Positions 25,701 through 37,454 of a stretch of 64,000 bases of DNA are shown here, piece by piece. The DNA is from Mariannaea sp. PMI_226 (taxonomy: Eukaryota; Ascomycota; Sordariomycetes; Hypocreales; Nectriaceae): assembly GCA_024336345.1 (NCBI GenBank), contig JANFOG010000003.1, positions 936,501 through 1,000,500 of the forward strand, given 5' to 3'. The notes under the pieces are model-generated. The model did no database searches, was not told where the DNA came from, and saw nothing but the letters and a program-made list of their open reading frames with translations. The translations under genes were made by a program, and so were the position numbers. Numbering within the stretch: the first letter of the stretch is position 1; every line of letters starts with the position of its first letter.

Positions 25701-27494
25701 TCCAGCAGCCTAACTAACTGATTTCGGCCTGCCGGGGGGGAGGCTGAGCTTGTGACAAGGAGGCGTGAGTTTCGGATTTGTATTTCGTCAATGGCTTTCT
25801 GAGTTGCTTCATCAGGAGTAAGGAAAACATGGAGAACAGCTCGGTATTTCTGCCAAGCGTTAGGGGAAATGAAGCTCTCGGCATTAGTTTTGACCAAGGT
25901 ATGAAGCAGGTGTGCAAGCCTGCTTGAAAGCTGCACGAGAATATCTCGGTCAGGATCATTATGAATCTATACAACATTAGCAACAAGGATTAACCTAGCC
26001 TTTGGGGAAAGCAACTCACTACGTCAAGGCGATTAAAGATAGCAAACACAAGCCTCCGGCCGAATTTTCTTGAGCGCAGCAAGTCTTTCCAGTATATCTC
26101 TGCAATCAGAATCCACATAGGAACCCTTGCTTGAGGACTGCTCTCGATTCCAGAGACTATCCAGTCCAGATAGTGGTCTCTGTCCAATAGCTGCTCCGAG
26201 TAAAGGTGCATCGCGAGGCGGATTCTAAAACTCACATTAGTGGCTGGTTAGGTGGGCAATACGGATTTCAAACTCACGCGTAGGTGACTCGGTTCTTCCA
26301 CTCGTTCTGGCCAAAGGTGGAAACAACGCCATCAACAAACTGCTCGACAAAGACTGTCCAGTCTCTCGACCATTTCAGCTCACCACCCATGACAAAAGCA
26401 CCATTTACGCCCTTCCTCTTGAATGCTCTAATCTCGTTGGCACCGACGCACTTTGCTAGCCAGACTGCTCTCTCAATAGGGACATTCTTGTTCAAGCATT
26501 GGTCAAGGAGGGTTCTGCCACGGATTCCGTGGGGAATCGTGCGGCTGAGGCGGCGCAAGGAGATAGCAGGATTCGCCAGGTCCTTCAACCAAACTTCTCG
26601 CTTGGTGTCGGTAAGGGTGACGCGAGGTGGCGGTTTGAATGTCGAGGGAGCATTGATTTGGCCGCGGTGTCTTCGCTGGTTCAATATTGTCATAAAGACT
26701 GTTGAGAGGGCGTTGAGGCCCGACTTCTGCTTCAAGGCCGGGAAGATGGCCATTTTGGCGGAAGCGCTTTCCGGATGGTTATGGTTTTGTTTATCCCAAG
26801 TACCCTTAATAATGGCCTCACTGTTCCACTCATCTTCGTGGTGTGTGCCAGTCCAGGGGAAAAAGTCAGCATAACCCGAATTCAACCCCTTGCTAAAAGG
26901 GTCGACGGGGTTCCGGTTTTGAGCGTCGGGTCGAGTAATGAGATATCGGGGAGCAAGGGGAGGTATTTCAACGGTATAGGGTTTCGGGCGAGAGTCTTTC
27001 TTAATAGGGGCGGATGTTGCCGTAATGACTCGAGGAATCGTGACGGGTTGTGTCGGTCGTGGACGACGCTTGGGCATCGGTAAAGGCGGATTGTCAAAGT
27101 CCTGCGAGGCCTTCGAATTGGCAGGACTAGTACTGCTGGTCTCGAAGGCATCATGGTTTATGCGCGAAGGAGTAAGGCTTCGAGGGGAAGATGTGATTGA
27201 TATATGTTCGGGATATGGGTCATTCGAGATGGAGAGCTCGAGTTTGAGGCGGGAGCCCCCTCGCCTGGGAGTGGAGGTGAAGCGGCTAGGTGTGGCATCG
27301 GAAGCATCGCCAGTGAGGTCTATGAAGTTGGAATCTTTTCGGATGGGCGATGCGGGTATGAAGGGCTGTTGTTGCTGCGATACCGAACGTTGTTGTTGAG
27401 GAGGAGGGCGCTGGTGGGAGGGAAGCGACGAGGAGCTCACGGTCCGCTGGGGCGGGCGCGGCTGAACGCCCAGGGAGTGACTCCTCGAGGTCAT
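22790..27494 (-). CDS. MED12: Mediator of RNA polymerase II transcription subunit 12
   Basis: Three minus-strand exons, 27494-26278, 26224-26020 and 25966-22790, give 1532 residues. Introns are 53 nt each, with GTGAGT donors. The first 200 residues are Ser/Pro/Gln-rich and disordered. The Med12 N-terminal domain follows (about 200-265; GYADFFPWTGTHHEDEWNSE) with the conserved stretch ending GTWDK. The long helical body includes LAKCVGANEIRAFKRKG and the junction RLDV-IHNDPDRDILVQLSSR that joins exons 2 and 3. Med12 (Srb8) belongs to the kinase module of Mediator with Med13, cyclin C and Cdk8, and activates the kinase; it acts in the nucleus. Length matches fungal orthologues. Residues 57-63 (FIDLTGD) look like a SUMO-interacting motif. 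The downstream neighbour is the convergent RhoGAP gene. Confidence 0.95.
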
Positions 27495-30400
27495 TGTTGG
27501 TTAAGAGCCTGAGGCGCCATGCCGAATGATGTGAATGGATGCGATGATGCGATGTGGGTGGTAAAAGATCAGATCCAAGGGCGCCGCGAGATCGAATCGC
27601 AATGCTGTGCGACAGTCGGAAAGGGGCCGGCAAGGTACAGCAGAGGCGAAACGAGGGTTGGTTCGGCTCGTCAACAACAAATTCGCTTACCCAGCGTTGT
27701 GAACTCGTGGTGTTGACAGTAGAGTGGTTGAATCAGCCGTCTGGTGCGGAAGGTAACGAGAAGTCAACCATGGGCTGAATCAAGGCTGGGATCGGGAGTC
27801 GGGAGATAGTGAAGCCTTGAGGTGGGTCGCCCGAAGGTTGGTCATTAGTTATCTGGTGTCGTTATTCGCCGTTGTCGCCCGAGTTGGGTCGCCGGGGTTA
27901 GAAGAGGGGGGGAGAGAAAGAATGCCACCGGTGGCAAGTCGGAGGGGGACTCAGCACGAGGTTTTGACGAGTTGAGGCTGCGTAGCAGTAGTAACAGTCC
28001 AGTAACAAAAGTAACTAGAATGAGGAGACGGCAACCTTGAAGAGAGAGGAAAGGTACGAAACTAGAGGTACTTCGTATTTAGCACAAACAACATAAACCA
28101 AGGAGGTACGAGGGCACGAGGCGCCGGCGGTAAGGGTCGCTGGGATGGGGTTCTGACGCGAGCTGGGATGGGGGACCGGGGGAAATATGATGGGCCCGGA
28201 CGGGGGGGCCGAGAGTCAGTTGGAGGGAGGCAGCAGGTACGTACTCTAACTAGTCAGCAGCAACGGGGGGTTTGTGCTTCCGCGAGTGAACGAAGTAACT
28301 ATCAATTATTACGGTGCAGTTACTAAAGAGTTTGCCTGTTGGTGCACTAATAGGCCGTCCCTCGTCGATCACGCAGAAATTGCTTGGGGGAAAGAGGAAA
28401 ATTCAGGCGTGTCGTGTGGTTTGCTAAATAAAGATAGTTGGGAAAGGTGAGGCACGAAGCAGTAAACGTAATACTTGGTCCCTACCTTACCTAAGTCATG
28501 TAATGGAAGTCATGTGCGCGAGACTTTGTGGCAGATACTGTGTGCAGACTATTACTATATCTAGCCTCACAGGAGAGAGCGGGCGGGAAGCCGAAGAAAC
28601 GGCTAGACCAAGGTCGCCTCATCATTTGCCAGGGTAGGGACAGGCAAAGGCAAAAGGCAAAAGGCAATGGCCGCCCAACAAGCAACGCCCAGCCAATCTG
28701 TGCGTGTCAGAAGACCGGGGGCTTGTAACAGCGCTGTACTGCGATAACTAGTCCATAATTTGGAACTAACCCACACCTCACCCATATCCCCAATTGACTA
28801 CTGGAGGGTCCGGTTTTTGGATGTACGCAGCTGCTTTCGTGCATCAATAATGAATGTCATTCATATCCGAGCCCTGTGGACACTATAGAAATAGCGATGT
28901 AATTGATTCAGGGGGGGAGAGACTGATATTGTCTCTGTTGTTATGCACGTCGTCCTACCCAGCAATCTGCACAGATTACGAAGTCACGGAATATGTACGG
29001 ATTAACTAGCGTACCTAAGCACTTCTCTCATCTTTTTTTTTCTTTGCCGAGCATGTCTCTGGGAGATCTCTGATAAAGTGGGTGAAGTGGGTGACAAGGG
29101 CGAACGAGCAAACAACTCAGGTACTTGGGCAGATTGACTTTTCGCAGGGGCATTCGGATTTATGACAAAGCACTTTGACCGGTCTACTACCTAGGTACCC
29201 TACAGTAAGAGTTAATTAATACTGTCCCTAACTAATTACTTTGCGCTCTTGCGTACGTACCTTCATTTATTATCAAATTAGTCACGTAGCACAAAGTCAA
29301 CCTGTATTGTTGGGCGAGAGGATTATGGAAGGATGGTAACGAACACCAAAAATCCTACCTAGTTACATACTTGGTCAAGGCCAACGTACCAACGGATGGC
29401 GCAGTCAGCCCCAAAAGATAATGAACGCTCCAGTGCTCTCGTGCTGATTGCAGGGGTACGGAATTAGTTACCTGCCAGGTAGCTCCCGGGTACCACGGGA
29501 ACGGACGGCCTCGGCCAGTGCCACGATACGGTTGGCCCGCCTGGAGGATCTTGGGTTTTTTTCTTGACATGCACAATTGGCAATTGTATCCATGGCCAGC
29601 CAATCAAGCAGCGTGTAGGCAGATTCTCTTGTCGCGATTTGGTGAGTGGCTCCAGGTGCCCCCCAAAGGTTGGTTCCCCCCCTCCCCAGTCTCCCCTCCC
29701 CTCCTTGACGGAGTCCACGAATGGTTCTGTGATCAGTGCCCAGGCGCGGACGCGGGCGAGTGCGTGTGTGTGTGTCTGTGTGTGTACGAGGTGGGTGTGA
29801 TGGACAACCTTGCGACGACGCCTATTCCCCAATTCCGTGAAACCCCGCCCGCAGCACACCACCACATGTAATAAGGGTATGCACTGTACAGATTACTGCA
29901 GTACGGATAGAGTAATCACCCATTCATCACAGCTCATAGTTTCACCCGTCTCACAATCTCACAGTGAGATCTCACTAAGTACTGTATCTAATGTATTCCA
30001 TGCAAACTCGTACCCACTGGAAGCATGGCTTCTATTCCTTGTCTCAGCTTCGTGCGTAGAATACGGTCGTATTAGCTAGCAATTGAGAATGGAATGTAGG
30101 AACCGCACATCATCGTCATGGGCTTGCTTTTCTATTGCAATGATGTTTCCCGAAGAGAATCAAACATGCAACCCGGACCAAGAATCAAGACGATCCCAGG
30201 CGGGTCCAGACCCTGCACGGCGTTTTTTTGTCATATACTTTCTTCTTGTCATTCTTTGTCAATAAAGAAACCAGCTGACTAGGTCCCTGGTAAAGTTAGG
30301 ATATTACGACATCTTGTCCCCTCTTCCTCTTACCAGGCGCTCACGAGTCAGCCAACCGCGTAGGGTTCTTTGGAACAAACACTCTTCCGCCATCTCCAGG

Positions 30401-33004
30401 TATGTGCAAACTTGTCCTTTTAATCACCCACTAAGGCTTGGAAGTCGGTCGGAGGACGCTTCCGCTGCCGACTTGGCTAGCAAATTGATACATAATTACA
30501 TAGTTGGCTCATCATCTTCGGCGTGTCTCACTTATTGTTTCGCTCCTTCTTTGCCGCGCTTCCGCAGGTTACCGATGCCCCTGTCATGATGCTGATTGAG
30601 TGATCGATGGGCAATATCAGCCTGCCACTTTCTCCAATGGAGGGACCCTTTGGATTTCTCTGCAAATCCTTGCTCGAGCATCCCACCACCCACGGCATCC
30701 ATCACACGGTGGGCAAAAAAGCAACCTTAGCCTTGTGTCAGACAAACACACTACTGATTCCGTAGCTAGAGAAGTACTGTACTACACGTTCTTGACAGTT
30801 TAGCTGTGCCGTATCCAAGCAAGCAAGCAGCATCTCACTGGAGGCTGCCAATTCGCGCCTCTTCCTACCCTTCTAATTCTCCCAGCAGTGAAGACATAAT
30901 CGTGGCATTCATCAACCACTCACCAACAGAAAATCTGGTTGGCTGTAAAAATCCACGGAGAAGTGGCCCGATTCCCAAATACACGTAACCAGTTATCAAT
31001 ATTCGGATGATGGTTGTGCGCCACCCCCCTGCGCCGGGCATCATTGCCTCCGTCTGTTATTGTGCGGCCAAGCCCAGCTCTTTATCAGTGAGCGGAGTAG
31101 GGGATTCATGCTGTACATGGACGTGCAAATTGATTTTCCTGCCTCGGTGAGCTCGTGATGGTGCCGAAGGTAACCAAGCGACCTGTGCTCTGTGAAATTA
31201 AACGATATATGGCCGAGCATTTCTCAATTAGTTGCATAGCTGTTGGCCAGAGTGGTTCCCCTCCCTAGTCTTGTTGGGCTAAGCGGCCTACCTATTGGGG
31301 CTTGAGGCCAAATGTCGTTGTTCCGTGGAGTTGGTTTGGCAGCTTCGGCTGGTTAGTCTCCCCGTTCGATAGCCGCACTTCGCCTGTCCTCCCCTCGTGG
31401 TGTGCTCGTGCGTGCGGGGACAAATCCGGCCTACCGTAATCTGTACATACCTTACTGTAATGCGTCTGGGCTTTGCAAGTTGGATCCGATGATACTGATA
31501 CCCACCATATCGGCCCACGTCCGAACTGGCCTGCAGAGCACCTAAGGCACATGAGGAAGCTCAGCACGTAAATCTACAGAAGAAAAAGTATGCCCAAAAC
31601 GCACCGTCCTCGCTGAATAACAGTTGGGAGATGTCATGTCATGGTGTGCAGGGACCTCACTACTGTGTATAGGTTGACACCTTTACGGAGTATGCTTGCA
31701 TCAATTGACTTGGATCGGTGCTTGTTGCGAAACTTTCCTGATCACCTCTCACATCGGAACCAGTTCCGTTGAGTAGGGAGGGCACCGAGCTGAGCAAATA
31801 AGAGAAATATATAAGAACAAAACTTCGACAAAGATTAATTCCTTGAATATGATAACCAGATGACCACCTTATGCTCCTAAAATTGGTAAGACGTTAGCCT
31901 AACCTCGCAACTGTGGCGATTTGACAAGGAGGGGCTGGGGTCGTACATCATAACCACTGCGGGTTGAGCAAGGCAGTTTTCCACCACATCAACATTTGTT
32001 GGGCACCTAAGAAAAATGTCAAGCCGTTGTCCATTAAAGCGCTTAAATCTGCGATGTAAACACTGTGTCAGCGAGACTTTGACTTTGTACCTGCAATGCG
32101 ACTGCGCTTGTCCGTTGTACCCTGCCAACTTGCCAACCTAGCTATGCAATTCTCAGGGATCTCCCGAGCGAAGTCAACCCAACTACTCCGTATACACTAC
32201 GATGATAATGTTGCCTTACTTCCTGGCCCTCTATTTGAGACACAACACTGCCACAGATCAATGGTCTTTCGGCCCGACGGTTATATGTCTGCATGGACAA
32301 ACTAATTTCCGCGGTCAATATCTTGCTTCAGACGCCTTGTTCTGGCCATTCTGTCTGTTGCCTTGCCAATCTGTGCATGAGTTCTAGTGATACTGCATCG
32401 CACTTTTCTCCTAATGACCACTTCTTGGTCTACAGTAGACACTGTCACAATGCGAGACCACGTCGCCGTTAGGTGTGAAACAGTCCAGGTTCGGCCCCGA
32501 TGTACAGCATGGAGGTAGTGCAAGGGGACCAGACGACCACGCCACACAGTCCCCGTTAATCGCCAACCTGTATTCCATGTTCTTCGGGCATGATTATCCC
32601 ACAAACCACTCGCGTTTGACTTCATCGCGTGATAATAGACAAGCACGAAGCTAAATCGTGAATCATGCACATTAAGCTATGCGTCTGTTACAATCATCCG
32701 TTCATTCTGCTTATCCATGGCCCATAAGTAACCAGTGTGTTTGAGACGGAGGAATTGGAGGGTATGAGCATGTGCACTATTTAGCAGGAGATGCCTGTCG
32801 GCAACGCACTGCTTGATCAAGCTGGTCCTAAATACAGAGTACAATAGCCGCTTCCCAGAGTGCAATTGGTCTCGAGAAGGCTACTGTGAAATGTCCCATC
32901 TGGCGATTAACATACTTCCAAACAGGAGGTCACAAACTATGTGTAATCATCATGTCTGCATTAACTTGCCTGTGTAAAGGTGAGAGGGCGTATGGTATTT
33001 CCCC
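27495..33004. other. 5.5-kb intergenic stretch upstream of Med12
   Basis: The first kilobase is the likely Med12 promoter and leader. It is purine-rich on the plus strand, hence pyrimidine-rich on the coding strand. Beyond about 28.5 kb I see no gene. Visible elements are a GT repeat at 29758-29785, several copies of TAGGTA/TACCTA-type motifs (28480-28500, 29190-29205, 29250-29265), and TACGGAGTA or its complement at 31684 and 32184. The many overlapping short frames have no family features. Confidence 0.6.
29758..29785. repeat. GT dinucleotide repeat
   Basis: An imperfect TG repeat with single C interruptions is visible directly in gene-free sequence. Confidence 0.85.
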
Positions 33005-33850
33005 TCACAAATCAACGATCTGGTTAGCCGACCATTCACTCCAACCCTTCTCCTCACCAGGCAGCTTGATGGCCTCCCAGTCGCTCCTCTTGACAGCATG
33101 CCACTCCTCAAGGGGAATCCAGCCAATATAAGCCCGGTCGCCAAACCCGCCGATGAAGTAGACCTTAGTCACCACCAGTCGCGACCATTGACTCTCATGG
33201 ATGACGTTACCGGGTAGCCAGTACTTCGAGTCTGGGTGCTTAGACGTGAAGCAAGCAGCAAGCTTCACAGCCGAGACTGGGTTGGGGTCAACATCCTCAA
33301 GGTAGCCGATGAGTGAGAAGCGGGGAAGATTGGCTGCCGAGTACGGGACAGTGTCCGGAACTCTAGAGTCCTCGGCGGGAGTGTTATACTCGGAAGAAGC
33401 GAGGAACGGGACGTACGCCGAAAGACGGGAGAGGAGGGAAATTCGCCTGGAAGGTGGGTATGGTGGAACCCAGTTCATGGACAAGGTGATGTTAGAGCCA
33501 GCCCGCGCATTCTTGAATGTTGTGGCAATCTTGATCTCCAGGATTGTAGGATTGCCTTCATCTTCACAGTCGGCAACGTAATCCATCAGCCCGATAGGAA
33601 TGCCATCGAGACCTGGTGGGCGGATCTCGGCATCATGAGCGCCATCGTATCGGGTTGAGCTCGGGAAAATGGTGGAGAGCGTTGCTAGTTTGGTGAGGTG
33701 AAGAACCCGTCGGGCGATGACGGCGGATTCGAAGCTTGATGGGATTCTATGCTCGGTGGCGGCCTCGGCGTTGTTGGAGAAGACGATGTCGGGCAAGTCG
33801 AATGCGTGGGCTGGCGCAGCCAGACCAGCAATGGCGTATGAGAACTTCAT
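33005..33850 (-). CDS. Secreted CREG-like FMN-binding split-barrel protein
   Basis: A single-exon gene of 281 residues. Residues 1-16 form a signal peptide (MKFSYAIAGLAAPAHA) with a plausible A-x-A cleavage site before FDLP. The mature protein shows the order typical of the CREG/pyridoxamine-5'-phosphate-oxidase-like fold: an early ARRVLHLTKLATLSTIF helix and strand (about 46-62), a GIPIGLMDYVADC strand, a strand with NITLSMNW, and the C-terminal signature YFIGGFGDRAYIGWIPLEEW (231-250). Family members in animals are secreted or lysosomal glycoproteins that have the flavin-oxidase fold but little known enzyme activity. Asn120 (NIT) is a possible N-glycosylation site. It is transcribed divergently from the Dbf2 gene across 1.5 kb. 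The fold assignment is fairly sure; the biochemical role in fungi is not known to me. Confidence 0.85.
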   Translation of the reverse strand: MKFSYAIAGLAAPAHAFDLPDIVFSNNAEAATEHRIPSSFESAVIARRVLHLTKLATLSTIFPSSTRYDGAHDAEIRPPGLDGIPIGLMDYVADCEDEGNPTILEIKIATTFKNARAGSNITLSMNWVPPYPPSRRISLLSRLSAYVPFLASSEYNTPAEDSRVPDTVPYSAANLPRFSLIGYLEDVDPNPVSAVKLAACFTSKHPDSKYWLPGNVIHESQWSRLVVTKVYFIGGFGDRAYIGWIPLEEWHAVKRSDWEAIKLPGEEKGWSEWSANQIVDL

Positions 33851-35361
33851 GTCGCAGTTGTACTTGTTTCAAGAACCGTTGATGATCAACTTCCAAGAAT
33901 CTTTTACACACAAGACAAAGCTGTGAGAGACAAGGCTTGCCCCGTGCAAGGAGAAGGAAAGGAAGACGGGGGACGGCCACATGACGGGAGCATGACCAAG
34001 ATATGGCGGCAGAGTTGGCGAGCTAACAGCTCCCAAAAGAGACCAAGGCGTCCATGGCGGCGGAGTCGGCCGCGCTAACCTCGCGGCCCTGATCCCATGA
34101 TGATGTTATCCACGCCGCGGCTAGATTGATAAGATTAGATCCCTGCCTAGCCGACCAAAACCGGTTACGATCGTTGCACTGGCAATGTTTGAATGGAGGT
34201 CAAATAATAAATACTCTCGTGGAGCTCCCGTAATCGGCCTCCAAGGAATTATGGCATGATTTCAGAGAAACAGTTTTGCGTCTTGGCACAGCACTGTAAG
34301 TGTCATACGAGGGCCAAAGTCTGGAAAGGTGCAAGGCCTCTCCGTGTAGGGTACGAAAATGGTTAGCGTTACCGTTTGTATACCATAATTATCTGCCTGA
34401 CCATCCTCAGTTCAAATATTCAGGAATCGCGAAAAGGTTATATCAAGGAGCGACGAGCCAATATTCGTGTTGTGTTAGTTACTTAATTATCTGGCACGAA
34501 CCAATCACGTAGCTATCTTGTTAGAGGAGCATTTCGGTTGAGACTTGTTGCGAGATTCTTGGTCAATGGTTCACAAGCCAGTACGGTACCTCTCGGATGA
34601 CCGCTGCACACACCGTCGACACAAGTTGCTTACATGCCTGTTCTGCCGCAGATTCTTGCGGCGACAGGTTTCCGAGACAATATCACAGAATTTCTGAAAC
34701 CTGGAGAAGCGGACCAATGACGGTATTCCAGCGAGACTCTCCGGAATGAACTTGTGAGAGAGGGTACCAGCCATGCTCAATTACTGGATACGGAGTGTGT
34801 GCTTGAGAGCACAGGCTATCAAGTTAGGTACAGTACTCTGGACCTGGGGGGGACGGCTCAACCCCGGCTAATCAATTGCCCCTCCTGCCTTCCCAGACAC
34901 ACTAGGGATCTCGATAGTTGCTGCTGCAACCATGTTGATGTATGACCCCGCTCGTCCAATGACACAGCGCATTCCGCACATAAGCAATCGACGGGGGTGA
35001 TTTGGCCTTCAACCCGAGGAGCCGCGTTGCTGCATTTGCGTGCTACGTATACAAACGCTTCTTGCATCATTCTACCGTTTTCCCTCTCCTCCCCATCGCC
35101 TCGCAGGCTTGGTTGAGCGACGAAGTCTCTCTTGCCCGCGTCTCTCACTCCTTCTCTACTCTTCTATTCGCCTTGCTTCACCGCCGAGTTTGTTTATCGT
35201 CCCTTATCTGACTGACCGCTTGATGCCCAATCCACCAAAGGGGGCGTAAATGTTAACACAAACCACCACTCATTAACCATCCCTTTACTTGCTTTACCGA
35301 CGCGCTCTACATACTTTTAATTGTTCTGCCGACATCCTCACGACTTCTTCTCGACTGCACC
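33851..35361. promoter_or_regulatory. Divergent promoter region between CREG-like gene and Dbf2
   Basis: This 1.5-kb space separates two divergently transcribed genes and so must hold both promoters. The 300 bp before the kinase start is CT-rich on the plus strand, as expected for a fungal leader. A TACGGAGT motif occurs at 34789-34796. No open frame of interest and no clear TATA box were found. Confidence 0.5.
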
Positions 35362-37454
35362 ATGGCGAGTTTCATGTCCAACTTCTTCCCTGGTGGGAAG
35401 GAGAAAGTTGGCGAGGTCATTCCCGTCCCTCGCCCTGCCACGCCCACCAAGAGTGACAGCTTCATCAACCCGGTCAGCACGCCCCAAGGCAGCCCCAGCA
35501 AGAAAACGGTACCCCCCGGTGCACACGATCTGCCATCTGCCTTCGAACAGGCTATGAACCTCCAAACATCGGCTACCGAATCACCCGTCAAGCTCACCCG
35601 TCCTCAGAGCGTCATCACCCCGCTATCTCCTGGGAGAAGCAATGCCCAGCCCTTTGAGGAGTCTACCACCAATGTAGAAGATAGCGTCATCCACAAAACA
35701 AAGCCCAACAGCCCTCTGAAAAAGCAAGGGCAGGAGAATACGCCTCCCGTTAGCCGGTTCACCGGCACAGACTCGCCACTCCAACACAGCCATGCTGCCC
35801 TTACTCGCCAACAACTCTACGAACCCAGAGATCGGCCCACTACGCCGGCCAAGAGGTTTAACACATCTCGGGGCCTGACGCCTGAAGAGCGTGAGATTCT
35901 CCAAAAACCACACATTCGCCGCCTCGTCAACGTGACGCAACTTTGTAGGTTTTGCGCTCACGATACCAAGCAATCTGTTCAAGAGCTTACTGATATCCGT
36001 AGACTTTCTCGATTACTATTTTGATCTTCTTACTTATGTCGGCTCCCGCCAAAATAGGCTGGCCGCCTTCAAGGCCGAGTATCCTGACCCCCCCGAGACC
36101 GACGAAGCAACCCACAATCAGATGTGGTCCAAATACGCTGGCCGAGAGCGAGCTAATCTTCGCAAACGACGTGTTCGACTCCGCCATGGTGATTTCCAGA
36201 TCTTGACCCAGGTTGGCCAGGGCGGCTATGGCCAGGTCTTCTTGGCCCAGAAGAAGGATACTCGAGAGGTTTGCGCGCTCAAGGTGATGAGCAAGAAGCT
36301 TCTCTTCAAGCTCGATGAGGTTCGCCACGTTCTGACTGAGCGAGACATCCTCACAACCGCCCAGAGTGAATGGCTTGTACGACTGTTGTACTCATTCCAA
36401 GATGAGAAGAGCATCTATCTCGCAATGGAGTACGTACCAGGCGGTGATTTCCGCACCTTGCTTAACAACACTGGTGTTTTGTCCAACCGTCATGCTCGGT
36501 TTTACATTGCCGAAATGTTCTGTGCAGTGGATGCCTTGCATCAACTGGGATATATTCATCGAGATCTCAAGCCTGAAAACTTCCTTGTTGATTCTACTGG
36601 TCACGTCAAGCTGACTGATTTTGGCCTGGCTGCTGGTGTGCTTGCTCCATCCCGAATCGAGTCCATGCGAGTCAAGTTGGAGAAGGCATCTGAAACCGCT
36701 GTGCCCTTTGGTAAACCCATGGACCAGCGAACTGTTGCTGAGCGACGAGAGAGCTACCGCACTATGCGAGAGCAGGATGTCAACTATGCCAAGTCCATTG
36801 TGGGCTCTCCTGATTATATGGCTCCTGAAGTCCTTAGAGGGGAGGAATACGACTTCACTGTCGACTATTGGAGCTTGGGCTGCATGCTGTTCGAAGCCCT
36901 CACCGGCTTCCCTCCATTTGCAGGCGCGACACCCGACGAAACCTGGCGCAATTTGAAGCACTGGAAGGAGGTCCTCAAGAGGCCTGTGTGGGAGGATCCC
37001 AACTACTTCCTGAGCAACCGCACCTGGAACTTCATCTGCACGTAAGTCAAATCCTCTTTTATTCTCTTGCAGCCATCATGAACTAATCCGTGACAGATGC
37101 ATCAACTCCCGGTCCCGCCGTTTCTCGAACATTAAGGATATCTATGCCCATCACTATTTCGCTGAGGTCGACTGGGACACACTCCGCCAGACCCGCGCAC
37201 CCTTTGTCCCCGAGCTGGACTCGGAGACAGACGCCGGTTACTTTGATGACTTCACAAATGAGGCCGACATGGCCAAGTACAAGGAGGTCCACGACAAGCA
37301 GATGGCTCTCGAGACCATGGCTGAGCGTGAGGAGCAAATGAGCAAGAGTCTCTTTGTTGGCTTCACGTTCCGGCACCGCAAGCCCGCAACCGAAGACGGT
37401 GGCAGCCCTCGCAAACGGATTCCCACTGATGACTCCTTTGGGACGATGCTCTAG
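35362..37454 (+). CDS. DBF2: NDR-family serine/threonine kinase, Dbf2/Sid2/SidB
   Basis: Three exons (35362-35944, 36003-37041, 37097-37454) give 659 residues. The N-terminal 170 residues are disordered, with many Ser-Pro and Thr-Pro sites. The Mob-binding region follows (RRLVNVTQLYFLDYYFDLLT; exon junction at Tyr195). The kinase domain begins near 259: glycine loop GQGGYG, Lys288 in CALKVM, catalytic Asp382 in HRDLKPEN and Asp400 in DFG. A basic insert of about 55 residues precedes the activation loop at Ser459 (SIVGSPDYMAPE), as in NDR kinases. The C-terminal hydrophobic motif is FVGFTF with Thr631 as phosphosite. The closest families are yeast Dbf2, fission-yeast Sid2 and Aspergillus SidB, the last kinase of the mitotic-exit/septation-initiation network, working with Mob1 at spindle pole bodies and septa. 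All key residues are intact. Confidence 0.97.

Noticed and set aside
23136..27512. Numerous plus-strand frames of 65-196 codons opposite Med12.
   Set aside because: They are shadows of the conserved minus-strand Med12 coding sequence.
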